Origin: WTXA01 sp964415195
Lineage (GTDB): Bacteria; Bacillota; TC1
Direction: 5' to 3'
Length of the DNA: 64,000 nucleotides
NCBI GenBank assembly: GCA_964415195.1
Contig: CAYPYD010000002.1
Location: 62,001-126,000, forward strand
Shown: one piece after another, positions 33,752-42,240 of the stretch
How positions within the stretch are numbered: the stretch's first letter is position 1
How the letters are laid out: each line of letters begins with the position of its first letter
Position numbers and translations under genes: made by a program
The notes under the pieces: generated by a model
Told to the model about the DNA's origin: nothing
Databases searched by the model: none
What the model saw: the letters and a program-made list of their open reading frames with translations, nothing else

Positions 33752-34471
33752 ATGAAAGGTGTAAAAGCACTGTTTAAAGTAATTATTATAGTAATTATTT
33801 CATTTATTTTTGTAGGATGTAAGAGTTCAAAAATTAAGGATTCAAATGAGAAAACTATAAGTGTTTTACGCGATTTAACAATTAAAGTTGAAAAGACATG
33901 CTTGGGGCCTGATGGAAAAAATAAGATCATCAATGTAGATTCAATCGCTGATTCTAAGTATTCACAGGATTTAAAACCTATTTTTGATGATTCAGAAGAA
34001 ATTATTAAAGGAACAGTTAAGAATATAACATATACTAGTTTTAAAGGTATTGCATGGACTAAAGTTGATATACTAGTTTCTGATACATACAAAGGAAATT
34101 TAAAAATTGGTGACTTAGTTTCTGTTTTTATGATAGGTGGATATATGAAGTTAACTGATCATATAGATTATCATAATGATAAATTTAGATTCTCAAAATT
34201 ATCGGAGCATGAAATCAACAACACAGTAATTAAAGAAACAAATAATGGAATGCCATTTCAAAATGTTGGTGATGAATTTATATACTGCCTCGTAACTACA
34301 CCAGCTTTTTCACCTTTACCTAAGGACTCTTATGAAAAATTATCACCTGCTGGAGAACTATATATTGATAACAATGGTGATTTTATTCAAGATCATTATA
34401 ATGAAGGGAAAAAGACCAGCTATAATTTTTCCATTGAAGAGTTTAAAGCAAAAATAAGAAGTGCTGAATGA
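33752..34471 (+). CDS. Lipoprotein of unknown function
   Basis: A 239-residue lipoprotein: signal peptide with lipobox FVGC near residue 21 and a Lys-rich mature start. The mature part has a beta-rich stretch EEIIKGTVKNITYTSFKG and DILVSDTYKGNLKIGDLV, which suggests an OB-fold or copper-amine-like shell, but no family is recognised. AAGGAG before ATG 33752. A 36-residue single-helix protein follows 14 bases later. Confidence 0.72.
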   Translation: MKGVKALFKVIIIVIISFIFVGCKSSKIKDSNEKTISVLRDLTIKVEKTCLGPDGKNKIINVDSIADSKYSQDLKPIFDDSEEIIKGTVKNITYTSFKGIAWTKVDILVSDTYKGNLKIGDLVSVFMIGGYMKLTDHIDYHNDKFRFSKLSEHEINNTVIKETNNGMPFQNVGDEFIYCLVTTPAFSPLPKDSYEKLSPAGELYIDNNGDFIQDHYNEGKKTSYNFSIEEFKAKIRSAE

Positions 34472-34484
34472 AAGAGGTATAGTT

Positions 34485-34595
34485 ATGATAAATTTAGATT
34501 TTTTATTCCAGATTATTAATTTTGCCTTATTAATTACTATAATAGTATTGATCACATATATACTATTTCTAATAATAAAACGACTAAGGAACTAG
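34485..34595 (+). CDS. Small single-helix membrane protein (36 aa)
   Basis: A 36-codon frame starting at ATG 34485 with AAAGAGG eight bases before it, reading MINLDFLFQIINFALLITI and a positively charged end IIKRLRN. One hydrophobic helix, cytoplasmic Lys/Arg tail. It lies 13 bases after the lipoprotein and just before a terminator, so it is placed like a real gene. No family recognised. Confidence 0.55.
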   Translation: MINLDFLFQIINFALLITIIVLITYILFLIIKRLRN

Positions 34596-34600
34596 GGGAT

Positions 34601-34630
34601 AAAGGAGAACCAATATGGTTCTCTTTTTTG
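34601..34630 (+). terminator. Rho-independent terminator
   Basis: AAAGGAGAACC / GGTTCTCTTTT with a 5-base loop AATAT and a G-T pair, then T tract. Confidence 0.85.
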
Positions 34631-34669
34631 TTACATAATTATTAATGTCACCAATTATTAATAATCTGG

Positions 34670-34702
34670 TTGACAAATATGTCTGGAATATAGTAATATT
34701 CC
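34670..34702 (+). promoter_or_regulatory. birA promoter with overlapping dyad
   Basis: TTGACA (34670-34675) and TAATAT (34694-34699), 18-base spacer. A perfect inverted repeat GGAATAT (34685-34691), AGTA, ATATTCC (34696-34702) covers the -10 region and may be an operator. A direct repeat AATTATTAAT occurs further upstream (34637-34646, 34653-34662). Confidence 0.55.
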
Positions 34703-34717
34703 ATCTAGAGGTGAAAT

Positions 34718-35692
34718 ATGGGTATTAAAGATCAATTGTTGGATATTTTAGAACACAACAGAGAACAATACATATCAGGACAAGAACTAGCAGAAAAATT
34801 ATCAGTATCAAGAAATGCCATCTGGAAAAATATCAAGAAACTTCAAGAAGAAGGACATAGTATTGCAGGCATAAACAACAGAGGCTATCGACTTGATATA
34901 TTAAGTGACATGATAACCAAACAAGGCATCAAAATGCACCTGTTACCTCAAAATGAAAAATACAACATCATAGTCTACGATACTGTTGACTCAACAAATA
35001 ACTATGGCAAAAAACTTATCAGTAGTGGAAGTAAGGAAGAGACTATCATCATCGCCAATGAACAAACCAAAGGACGTGGCAGAATGGGTCGGGAATTTTA
35101 TTCTCCTGCTAATACAGGGATATATATGAGTTTTGTACTATTTCCTAACAGACATGTAAGTTTACTTGGGACTTTAACTACTAAAGTTTGTGTGGCTGTT
35201 TGTAGAGTAATAGAAGCAATTAAGGAATGTAAGGCAGAAATCAAATGGGTTAATGATATTTATGTTGATAATAGAAAGGTCTGTGGAATACTAACTGAAG
35301 CAGTCACAGACTTCGAAAGTGGGACAGTACAAGCCATAGTAATTGGAATTGGGTTGAATATTAGTACATCTAATAGCGATTTTCCTGATGAATTATCTAA
35401 AATTGCTGGTTCATTAAATCCTGAAAATATTAGTAGGAATATTATTGTTGCTCAATTGATTAATGAAGTACTGGCTGTCTATTTAGATGGTGATGATAAT
35501 TTATTGATGGATGAATACAGACAACGCTGTTTTTTAATTGGTAGGGAGATTACTTATTTCAGAAATGGAGTTTCATGTCTTGGTAAGGTAGTTGATGTTA
35601 ATGATCAGGGTAATTTGATTATTGAAAAAGAAAATGGGGTAATAGAAATCTTGAATTCAGGTGAGGTTACCTTAAGTACTAAGAAAAATTAG
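34718..35692 (+). CDS. birA: Bifunctional biotin-protein ligase/repressor BirA
   Basis: A 324-residue class II biotin ligase. Residues 1-60 form a winged helix (ISGQELAEKLSVSRNAIWKN); the ligase has the biotin loop TKGRGRMGREF, then the Lys of KWVNDIYV, and a small C-terminal barrel. It attaches biotin to carrier proteins and, with bound biotin-AMP, should repress transcription, perhaps of its own operon with bioY. GAGGTG precedes the ATG. The oadA enzyme upstream needs such a biotin carrier. Confidence 0.95.
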   Translation: MGIKDQLLDILEHNREQYISGQELAEKLSVSRNAIWKNIKKLQEEGHSIAGINNRGYRLDILSDMITKQGIKMHLLPQNEKYNIIVYDTVDSTNNYGKKLISSGSKEETIIIANEQTKGRGRMGREFYSPANTGIYMSFVLFPNRHVSLLGTLTTKVCVAVCRVIEAIKECKAEIKWVNDIYVDNRKVCGILTEAVTDFESGTVQAIVIGIGLNISTSNSDFPDELSKIAGSLNPENISRNIIVAQLINEVLAVYLDGDDNLLMDEYRQRCFLIGREITYFRNGVSCLGKVVDVNDQGNLIIEKENGVIEILNSGEVTLSTKKN

Positions 35693-35706
35693 GTTTAGGA
35701 GGATTT

Positions 35707-36267
35707 ATGAAATTAAAAGATTTGATTAAAACGTCTTTGTTTGTGGTATTGATGATTGTGGGGGCCTTTATTAATATTAGTTTTGGCTCACCGATTCCTT
35801 ATACTTTGCAAACATTATTTGTCTTGATGTCTGGTATTATTCTTGGTGTAAAGTATGGTCCATTGACTCAAGTGGTGTATATTCTACTGGGACTATTTGG
35901 TTTACCTATATTTACTCAAGGCAGGGGTGGTTTTGGAGCTTTAATGAGTCCAACCTTTGGTTTTCTTTTAGGTTTTATTCTTGGAGCATATATTACTGCC
36001 CTATTGTTTAAAAAACTTGCTATCAAGAATGATTATGTTAGGGGTGTTGTGAGTACTATTGTTGGAGCTGCTGTTATCTATATTCCTGGTATTCTGTATT
36101 TTTATGTGCTTCAGAACGCTATAATTGGCAAGGCAATGAGTTTATTGACTATTAGTGGATTTATGGTGCCTTTCTTCATTCCTGACCTTATGAAGGCTAT
36201 TGTAGCAGGTTTATTGGGGGTTCTAATTAGACAGGCTTTGGTTAATAGGAATTTAGTAGACAAATAG
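35707..36267 (+). CDS. bioY: Biotin transporter BioY
   Basis: A 186-residue S-component of the ECF vitamin transporters with six helices. BioY features: SPIPYTLQTLFVLMSGIILG near residue 30 and GRGGFGALMSPTFGFLLGF. It lies 14 bases after birA. The general ECF module is not in the window. Confidence 0.95.
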   Translation: MKLKDLIKTSLFVVLMIVGAFINISFGSPIPYTLQTLFVLMSGIILGVKYGPLTQVVYILLGLFGLPIFTQGRGGFGALMSPTFGFLLGFILGAYITALLFKKLAIKNDYVRGVVSTIVGAAVIYIPGILYFYVLQNAIIGKAMSLLTISGFMVPFFIPDLMKAIVAGLLGVLIRQALVNRNLVDK

Positions 36268-36275
36268 AATAAATT

Positions 36276-36310
36276 AAAAATGGACCTACCTTATGGTTGG
36301 TCCATTTTTA
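36276..36310. terminator. Bidirectional terminator, bioY and GyrI-like gene
   Basis: AAAAATGGACC and GGTCCATTTTT, extended by ACC/GGT with one mismatch; T-rich on both strands. Its right arm lies within the last codons of the opposing gene. Confidence 0.8.
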
Positions 36311-36920
36311 CTACTTTAAAGCGTAGGACTGTTTTAAGTTTGCTTGCATCAGTTTTTCTTGGATCTGAAAGGTATATTTCTCGGTGTTTAAGGGAAGCTC
36401 TTTCATAACCTTTTTCTTTACAGTATTGTTTCATTTTTTCGAAACTTGCTGGTTCATCATCATAACTACCTAAATGTAGAATTTGACAACAAAGACCTTC
36501 ATCTATTGTTTTAAATTGAAGCTTATCTAAGTATGGATTTGGCTTCTTTTTTTTAGTTTCTGTAAGGAATCTTTCGAATAGTTTATTATCTAAAAAATCA
36601 GGTTGTCTAATCATAATCGAATAGGCGTAATTACTTTTATCAGTGGAGGGTTTGCTTTTGTCTACTAAGTCCCAGACTCCTTCAAGAGGAAATACTGTAT
36701 AGTCATAAAAATTTGTAGGAATTTCCTTGCTTTTATAGGACATTTTGACTGTATAGCTAAAACTATATAGTGCTGTTGTTGCTAGACCAAATTCATCACC
36801 ATTAGGGTCTCCCTCACCATTAATGGCAACAAAATTTATAGGTGGAATTTCGATTATTGTAGGTTTATCCTTTGGTAGATAAAGGTCTTTGTAGACTTTT
36901 TTATATTCTAGCTTTTCCAT
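36291..36920 (-). CDS. GyrI-like domain protein
   Basis: A 209-residue protein of the GyrI/SbmC-like small-molecule-binding family. The N-terminus has PPINFVAINGEGDPNGDEFG and the C-terminus FKVVKMDQP, with the paired SHS2 halves seen around YDYTVFPLEGVWDL and HLGSYDDEPASFEKMKQY. It may be a hydrolase or stress-response binding protein. The 3' end carries the bioY terminator hairpin. The GATTACAT-like upstream region was not decisive for a promoter. Confidence 0.85.
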   Translation of the reverse strand: MEKLEYKKVYKDLYLPKDKPTIIEIPPINFVAINGEGDPNGDEFGLATTALYSFSYTVKMSYKSKEIPTNFYDYTVFPLEGVWDLVDKSKPSTDKSNYAYSIMIRQPDFLDNKLFERFLTETKKKKPNPYLDKLQFKTIDEGLCCQILHLGSYDDEPASFEKMKQYCKEKGYERASLKHREIYLSDPRKTDASKLKTVLRFKVVKMDQP

Positions 36921-36959
36921 TTATTACTCCATTGTATTCTCAATTATTGTTGTTTTATT

Positions 36960-37382
36960 CTATTTATTTGCTGATTGTGTTTCTGATTTTTTTATCATAT
37001 ATCCAGTAATTATTATCATTGCTAATTGAAGTATAACTCCCAATATGATTCCTATTGAAAGTATGAACATATAGGAAATAATACTTACAAGATCACTCCA
37101 GCCTTCTGCAGTTTTAAATATTGTTACTATAAACATGTATATTATACCCAGGATATTGAAAAGCAATGCTGTTTTAAAATAGACTGTAGAACCTAATAGA
37201 CCACCAAGTCCTATGGCCAGTGAAACTGCCAAGGAAAAGATAGCAAATCCGCTAATGTTATCTAAGCTAACACTTAAGTCTAGAATAGTAGTAACAAGGA
37301 ACATTGAAACAAAGGTCAAAACAAATAGGGCAAAAAGAATATAAATCCATTTTAAAGAGTATTTTTTTGGTAATTTAATCAT
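36960..37382 (-). CDS. Membrane protein of unknown function (4 helices)
   Basis: A 140-residue protein with four membrane helices and a Lys-rich C-terminal tail (KKSETQSANK). No family recognised. It is upstream of the GyrI-like gene on the same strand with a 39-base gap, so they may share a transcript. GCGAGG precedes the ATG. Confidence 0.65.
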   Translation of the reverse strand: MIKLPKKYSLKWIYILFALFVLTFVSMFLVTTILDLSVSLDNISGFAIFSLAVSLAIGLGGLLGSTVYFKTALLFNILGIIYMFIVTIFKTAEGWSDLVSIISYMFILSIGIILGVILQLAMIIITGYMIKKSETQSANK

Positions 37383-37533
37383 GATTGCAACCTCGCTTTA
37401 TTTTATCTATTTTATATGATTATATCATAAATGATTGGGATATTCTTGTTTGTTTTGAAGGTCTATAATCGGTGTAAATAGATAAGTGATGTGATATTAT
37501 ATATTCATATACTTTAAGGAGGCAACACTTGAG

Positions 37534-37869
37534 ATGATTCAATATATTTTAGAGCATGAAGCTTATATAAGGAGTCTTTTAGAGTCTACTGAAAATCAGG
37601 ATTGGGACAAAGTAAGGAAATATCATAAGGTACAGATTATGTTTTTGCAACATGAGAGGTTGGTGCATATGATGGTTACTTTATTTTTTGGTTTTTTGTT
37701 GGCCTTTTCTTTGTTTATGGCTTTGTTTATGGAGTTGGCTGTATTGTTGTTGTTGGTTTTGTTTATTGGTGTTTTAGAGATTTTCTATTTGGTTCATTTG
37801 TATAGGTTGGAAACTGGCGTGCAAAGATGGTATGGGCTTTATAGGGATATTGTAAATAAATTAGGTTAA
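37534..37869 (+). CDS. Membrane protein of unknown function (2 helices)
   Basis: A 111-residue protein. An N-terminal charged region with LLESTENQDWDKVRKYH is followed by two membrane helices (about 50-90) and a soluble tail. AGGAGG-like AAGGAGGC precedes the ATG. The exonuclease gene begins 6 bases later. The coding strand is strongly G/T-rich. No family recognised. Confidence 0.65.
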   Translation: MIQYILEHEAYIRSLLESTENQDWDKVRKYHKVQIMFLQHERLVHMMVTLFFGFLLAFSLFMALFMELAVLLLLVLFIGVLEIFYLVHLYRLETGVQRWYGLYRDIVNKLG

Positions 37870-37875
37870 TGAAGG

Positions 37876-38418
37876 GTGGATAATTTGAGTAGGATTGTTG
37901 TTTTTGATGTTGAGACTCCGAATTTTAATAATGATAGGATTTGTTCAATTGGGATAGCTATTATCGAGGATGGTAAGGTTATTGAGACTGTTAATTATTT
38001 GGTGAATCCTGAATGTTATTTTGATTCTAGAAATATTAGTATTCATGGTATTAGACCGGAGGATGTTGTAGATGCGCCTCGCTTTCCTATTATTTGGAAG
38101 ATGATTAGGGAGGATTTTTTGGCTAATCTTTTGGTGGCTCATAATGCTATTTTTGATTTGGGTGTTCTTAAGAAGACTCTATATTATTATGGTTTTGAGG
38201 AGTCTTTGGTTTATTATGTTGATACTTTAAGAATTGCTCGGGCTATGTTGAAGTGTACTGTTAATCATAAGTTGCCTACTCTTTGTTGTCATTATGATAT
38301 TGAGCTTAATCATCATGATTCTGGTAGTGATAGTAATGCTTGTGCAGAGTTGTTGTTAAATTTGATCAATGAAGGGGCTGTGATTGATAAATATATTAAA
38401 GAGTATAGTTTGCTATAG
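37876..38418 (+). CDS. DEDDh 3'-5' exonuclease
   Basis: A 180-residue DnaQ-superfamily exonuclease. The three Exo motifs are present: VVFDVETPN (Asp-Glu), HNAIFDLGVLKK (second Asp) and HDSGSDSNACAELL (His and last Asp). Such stand-alone domains are found in repair proteins; the gene is not fused to a polymerase. Start GTG 37876 or TTG 37885 (GGTGG five bases upstream) fit; conserved residues begin right after both. Its end overlaps the opposing GNAT gene by 6 bases. Confidence 0.88.
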   Translation: MDNLSRIVVFDVETPNFNNDRICSIGIAIIEDGKVIETVNYLVNPECYFDSRNISIHGIRPEDVVDAPRFPIIWKMIREDFLANLLVAHNAIFDLGVLKKTLYYYGFEESLVYYVDTLRIARAMLKCTVNHKLPTLCCHYDIELNHHDSGSDSNACAELLLNLINEGAVIDKYIKEYSLL

Positions 38419-38997
38419 GTTTTTAACCAGGGCAACGTAACTATGACCATTTGCTAGGACATCATTTAAGAATCTGTAACCTAGTCGTTCATATAGAGAT
38501 CTTGCTTTAGGATTAGTAAAATCAACTAATAAAGAAATAATTTTAAAGCCCATTTCCATAGCATTATTTTCCATTGCTTCAATTAAAAGTGTGGCATAAC
38601 CCTTATCGCGGTAATCTTCATTAACAGCTAAATGATCAATATAGTAGGTGCCTTTTGGTGCCTCTTTGTCTTTTAATAGCCTATTTTCTATCTTGCTGTT
38701 AATATGCCATGAAAACTTCTTTGATAGTTCTATAGTATTATAAGTAAGATCATCAATAATATTTTCAGAATAAGCTGAACCAACACCTATAATATTGCCA
38801 AATTCTTCAAGAACAAGTGCATACTGATAACTAAATCTATTCTCTTCTTCAGCAACTAGGATTGCTAGTTTTTCTACAGCCTCACTTGCTGAATTAGCAC
38901 CGGTGAAATGTTCAGCTAAATCTTCAATTGCCAAATATATTAAAGGTGCAAGAGATTTAGCATCTTTTTTTTGTGCTGGTCTAATTATGATTGACAT
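38413..38997 (-). CDS. GNAT family acetyltransferase
   Basis: A 194-residue GNAT N-acetyltransferase-like protein. The acetyl-CoA pyrophosphate loop is seen as EDYRDKGYATLLIEAM and the C-terminal beta strand as GFKIISLLVDFTNPKARSLYERLGYR. GGAGAAG precedes the ATG. Substrate unknown. Its 3' end overlaps the exonuclease gene by 6 bases, without a terminator. Confidence 0.88.
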   Translation of the reverse strand: MSIIIRPAQKKDAKSLAPLIYLAIEDLAEHFTGANSASEAVEKLAILVAEEENRFSYQYALVLEEFGNIIGVGSAYSENIIDDLTYNTIELSKKFSWHINSKIENRLLKDKEAPKGTYYIDHLAVNEDYRDKGYATLLIEAMENNAMEMGFKIISLLVDFTNPKARSLYERLGYRFLNDVLANGHSYVALVKNL

Positions 38998-39139
38998 ATT
39001 TTACTTCTCCTTGATTAATTTATATATGGTTCTTGTTTGTAAATTTTATCATTTAAGACTTTACCTTTCAATGTTATTTACTTTTCAAACTAAAAGAAAT
39101 AGAATACTAGTAATCGATAACGAGTTGAAGGAGGGGAAA

Positions 39140-39658
39140 ATGTTGACTCAAGATGAACAAATAATGAAAAGAGCTATAGAATTAGCTATCATATCCGGGA
39201 AGAAAGGTCATAATACCTTTGGGGCAGTGTTAGTCCATAATGGGAAGATTATAGAAGAAGGAGAAAGTACTGCAAGTAATCCAATAGGAGCCTTTGGTCA
39301 TGCAGAATTCAACCTGGTGCATAATTGTGTAGGTAAATATGCAGATGATTTTCTAGCTGAATGTGTGGTCTATACCAGTACTTCACCTTGTGTAAGGTGC
39401 CTAATGGCTATAGCATCATTAGGTGTCAAAAAAATCTTCTATAGTGTTTCTTATGAGAGTTTTAGGTTAATACAACCATACAAGACAACGCTGATAGATT
39501 ATCCTGCTATTTTGAAAACCATGGGAGTAGATATGGAAATGATCGGACCAATCCTTGAAGAAGAAGGCATGAAAGTATATTCTTATCGATATGGTAAATA
39601 TCAGCCAATTGAGGAAATATTAGAAGAAAGTTCACGCTTAAGAGAAATGGAATCCTAA
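39140..39658 (+). CDS. Nucleoside deaminase (CDA superfamily)
   Basis: A 172-residue zinc deaminase: FGHAEFNLVHN (metal His and catalytic Glu) and TSPCVRCLMAIA (two metal Cys) are complete. Size and motif suit a cytosine/guanine deaminase-like protein. ATG 39140 is chosen because GGAGGGG lies six bases before it; the open frame extends far upstream over intergenic sequence and the GNAT gene, which is not coding. Ends at a strong terminator. Confidence 0.88.
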   Translation: MLTQDEQIMKRAIELAIISGKKGHNTFGAVLVHNGKIIEEGESTASNPIGAFGHAEFNLVHNCVGKYADDFLAECVVYTSTSPCVRCLMAIASLGVKKIFYSVSYESFRLIQPYKTTLIDYPAILKTMGVDMEMIGPILEEEGMKVYSYRYGKYQPIEEILEESSRLREMES

Positions 39659-39660
39659 TA

Positions 39661-39697
39661 AAAAACGAAGGAAGTCAGACTTCCTTCGTTTTTTTGT
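39661..39697. terminator. Terminator after deaminase, bidirectional
   Basis: AAAAACGAAGGAAG (39661-39674) with CTTCCTTCGTTTTT (39680-39693), loop TCAGA. Serves the deaminase (+) and the small anchored protein (-). Confidence 0.92.
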
Positions 39698-39703
39698 TTC
39701 TAT

Positions 39704-40075
39704 TTAATCTAATATTACAACTCTAGTAGTGGTAAATTGGTAAGGATAGATTTCAATAATCATTTCTGGAACTGAAACCTCTACACTATCACCAAATTCT
39801 AGATCATTAAAAGAAAGACCCTTGGTATTTTTAGAATCTGTGATGATAGTATTCTCATCAATAGTTACATAAGCTTGATAGACGTCTCTTTCAAGATAAA
39901 GTGTTCCATAATCCCCATTAGGAATAATTTTCATAATAGTAGCTATCTCTGTTCTCTTAATAGAGGGGATATCATTTTTTGGTGCTTTACTCACAACTAA
40001 GTAATAAACTACAACACCCACAAACAACAAGACGAAAAACAAAATAAAAGCTAAAAATATATTTTTCTTAAACAT
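39704..40075 (-). CDS. Small membrane-anchored beta-rich protein (DUF3221-like)
   Basis: A 123-residue protein with an N-terminal membrane helix (residues 5-28) and a short exported domain with the strand pattern KIIPNGDYGTLYLERDVYQA, LSFNDLEFGDSVEVSVP, like the OB-fold DUF3221 domain. GGAGGTTTTG precedes the ATG. Function unknown. Confidence 0.65.
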   Translation of the reverse strand: MFKKNIFLAFILFFVLLFVGVVVYYLVVSKAPKNDIPSIKRTEIATIMKIIPNGDYGTLYLERDVYQAYVTIDENTIITDSKNTKGLSFNDLEFGDSVEVSVPEMIIEIYPYQFTTTRVVILD

Positions 40076-40199
40076 TTACAAAACCTCCAATTACAAGTTT
40101 TTGTGATTTAAGTATAACATAAATAAATAAATGATAAAAACCAATAGATTTATGCTAATATTAAAATAGTTTGAAAATTATAGATAAATGGAGGAAACA

Positions 40200-41477
40200 A
40201 TGAGTAATAAAATTGAAACAAAATGCATCATAGAAGGCTGGAAACCAGGAAACGGAGAGCCAAGACAACTACCTATATACCAAAGCACAACCTTCCAATA
40301 CGACAATAGCGATGAAATGGGCAAACTATTTGACCTTGAAGCAGCAGGCTATTTTTACACCAGACTACAAAACCCAACCAATGACGCAGTAGCAGCCAAA
40401 ATATGCTCACTTGAAGGTGGAGCAGCAGCAATGCTAACCTCATCGGGACAAGCAGCCAACTTCTATGCTGTATTTAATATCTGTGAAGCAGGAGACCATT
40501 TCATTGCTTCCACCTCAATATATGGAGGAACATACAACCTATTCAATGTAACCATGAAAAAAATGGGGATTGAATGTACTTTTGTAGATCAAGATTTAAG
40601 CGAAGAAGAACTTGGAAAATATTTTAAACCTAATACTAAACTACTATTTGGTGAAACAATCACCAATCCAACAGTAAAAATACTTGATCTAGAAAAATTT
40701 GCTAGAGTTGCCCATAGTCATGGAGTGCCACTCATCATAGACAACACATTCGCGACACCAGTAAATTGCAGACCATTTGAATGGGGCGTTGATATAGTTA
40801 CTCACTCAACAACAAAATATATGGATGGCCATGGTGTTGGAGTAGGAGGTTGTATAGTTGATAGTGGTAACTTTGACTGGTTAGCCCATGGGATAAGTTA
40901 TCCTGGTTTGACAACTCCTGATGATTCCTATCATGGAATTATCTATGCAGAAAAATTTGGCAAAGGAGCATATATAACTAAAGCCACAGCTCAACTAATG
41001 AGAGACTTTGGCTCAATACAATCCCCGCAGAATGCTTTTTATTTAAATGTTGGACTTGAAACACTTCCTCTAAGAGTAGAAAGACATTGTCAAAACGCCT
41101 TGGCTATAGCTAAATATTTAGAGAAAAATGAAAAAGTCGCCTGGGTAAGTTATGCAGATTTACCAAGTAGCAGTGATTATGAACTTGTAAAAAAATACCT
41201 GCCTAATGGAACTTGTGGTGTTGTTTCTTTTGGAGTTAAAGGAGATAGAGAACATACAGTAAAATTCATGGATAGTCTAAAATTAGTTTCTATTGCAACT
41301 CATGTTGCTGATAGTCGAACTTGTATGTTACACCCTGCTAGTCATACACACAGACAACTTTCTGAACAACAACTACATGAAGCCGGAGTTGCACCTGACT
41401 TGATAAGATTGTCAGTTGGTATTGAAAATGTTAATGATTTACTTGCTGATTTAGAACAAGCATTTAAAAACTTATAA
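40200..41477 (+). CDS. metY: O-acetylhomoserine sulfhydrylase-type PLP enzyme
   Basis: A 425-residue Cys/Met-metabolism PLP enzyme. The phosphate-binding region is LTSSGQAANFYAVF, the ring-stacking Asp is in IIDNTFATP and the Schiff-base Lys is in VTHSTTKYMDGHG. The long, Gly-rich VGVGGCIVDSGNFDW and length fit O-acetylhomoserine (thiol)-lyase/methionine gamma-lyase more than cystathionine synthases. ATG 40200 follows GGAGG by 6 bases. A 101-residue protein starts one base after its stop. The first part is A/C-rich on the coding strand: bases 40261-40320 contain 26 A, 16 C, 10 T and 8 G. Confidence 0.92.
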   Translation: MSNKIETKCIIEGWKPGNGEPRQLPIYQSTTFQYDNSDEMGKLFDLEAAGYFYTRLQNPTNDAVAAKICSLEGGAAAMLTSSGQAANFYAVFNICEAGDHFIASTSIYGGTYNLFNVTMKKMGIECTFVDQDLSEEELGKYFKPNTKLLFGETITNPTVKILDLEKFARVAHSHGVPLIIDNTFATPVNCRPFEWGVDIVTHSTTKYMDGHGVGVGGCIVDSGNFDWLAHGISYPGLTTPDDSYHGIIYAEKFGKGAYITKATAQLMRDFGSIQSPQNAFYLNVGLETLPLRVERHCQNALAIAKYLEKNEKVAWVSYADLPSSSDYELVKKYLPNGTCGVVSFGVKGDREHTVKFMDSLKLVSIATHVADSRTCMLHPASHTHRQLSEQQLHEAGVAPDLIRLSVGIENVNDLLADLEQAFKNL

Positions 41478-41478
41478 G

Positions 41479-41784
41479 ATGTCAAAGACTAGACTTCAAT
41501 ACTATATTGACTTGGCAAAAGAGGGCACTTCTGAATCAATAGCTAGAATAATGGCAGACCTGACTTCAGATACACCAATAGTTGAGACTAAGTTTATAGA
41601 CTTTGCACTAAGTTATGTTAATGGTGAAGAGGGATTTAAGGTAATGGAATACTTCCTATTTAATGGAACACAAATACAAAGAAACTATTCCACCTTGTTC
41701 TTTGCTAGGCTTGGGGAATACCTGATAATTAGAAAAGCCTATGATATGGGGCTAATCGACGCTAGACAAGCATTTTCAAGATAA
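41479..41784 (+). CDS. Small protein coupled to metY, unknown function
   Basis: A 101-residue mostly helical protein starting MSKTRLQYYIDLAKEGTS, one base after the metY stop, so translated by coupling. It contains ARIMADLTSDTPI and RKAYDMGLIDARQ. It has no recognised domain, membrane helix or motif. Position suggests a link to homocysteine or methionine metabolism. Ends at a 17-bp terminator. Confidence 0.7.
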   Translation: MSKTRLQYYIDLAKEGTSESIARIMADLTSDTPIVETKFIDFALSYVNGEEGFKVMEYFLFNGTQIQRNYSTLFFARLGEYLIIRKAYDMGLIDARQAFSR

Positions 41785-41785
41785 T

Positions 41786-41829
41786 AAATACACCTCTATA
41801 AATAATATTGTTTATAGAGGTGTATTTTT
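41786..41829 (+). terminator. Rho-independent terminator after metY unit
   Basis: Perfect 17-bp stem AAATACACCTCTATAAA (41786-41802) with TTTATAGAGGTGTATTT, loop TAATATTG, T tail. Confidence 0.92.
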
Positions 41830-41885
41830 ATGAAATATAGTATAATTAAAACAACAGTAACAGTAAAAGGAACAGGAAAAGGAAA

Positions 41886-42212
41886 ATGTCAATTGAAACA
41901 ATTAAAATAGAAACATACATTCCAAGCAGTTATTTTGATGAACTAAGAGATAATCTTAACTTAATAGGTGCACTCACCATAGATCAAATATACGACAACT
42001 GCATAACCACCTCAAAAGTCACCAGCTACTGGCGACCACTTGATGGTGCTAATCCCTTTTTAGGAGAAATTGGTGTTCTTTCAAAGGAAGAAGAATTAAA
42101 AATAGAATTCTGCTGCCCTAAGGAAAAAATAGAAGAGGTTGTTAAAGTTATCAAAGAAGTACATCCTTATGAAAAACCCGTAATTATATTGATTCCTATT
42201 ATTAACATATAA
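41886..42212 (+). CDS. NIF3/CutA-fold small protein
   Basis: A 108-residue protein resembling the PII-like (CutA-type) insertion domain of NIF3/YqfO proteins as a stand-alone unit. The C-terminal EVHPYEKPVIILIP matches the conserved HPYEEP region of that family, and YIPSSYFDELRDNLN fits the start. AGGAAAAGGAAA precedes the ATG. Function unknown; the SDR gene follows after 28 bases. Confidence 0.72.
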   Translation: MSIETIKIETYIPSSYFDELRDNLNLIGALTIDQIYDNCITTSKVTSYWRPLDGANPFLGEIGVLSKEEELKIEFCCPKEKIEEVVKVIKEVHPYEKPVIILIPIINI

Positions 42213-42240
42213 TATATTGAGAAAGACTGGTGATATCTTC

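Noticed and set aside
38903..39139. Upstream extension of the deaminase reading frame
   Set aside because: It runs over intergenic sequence and the opposing GNAT gene, and the real start at 39140 has a strong ribosome site and the conserved beginning.
40076..40199. SAM or T-box riboswitch before metY
   Set aside because: The leader is only about 120 bases, very AT-rich, with no recognised aptamer or terminator.
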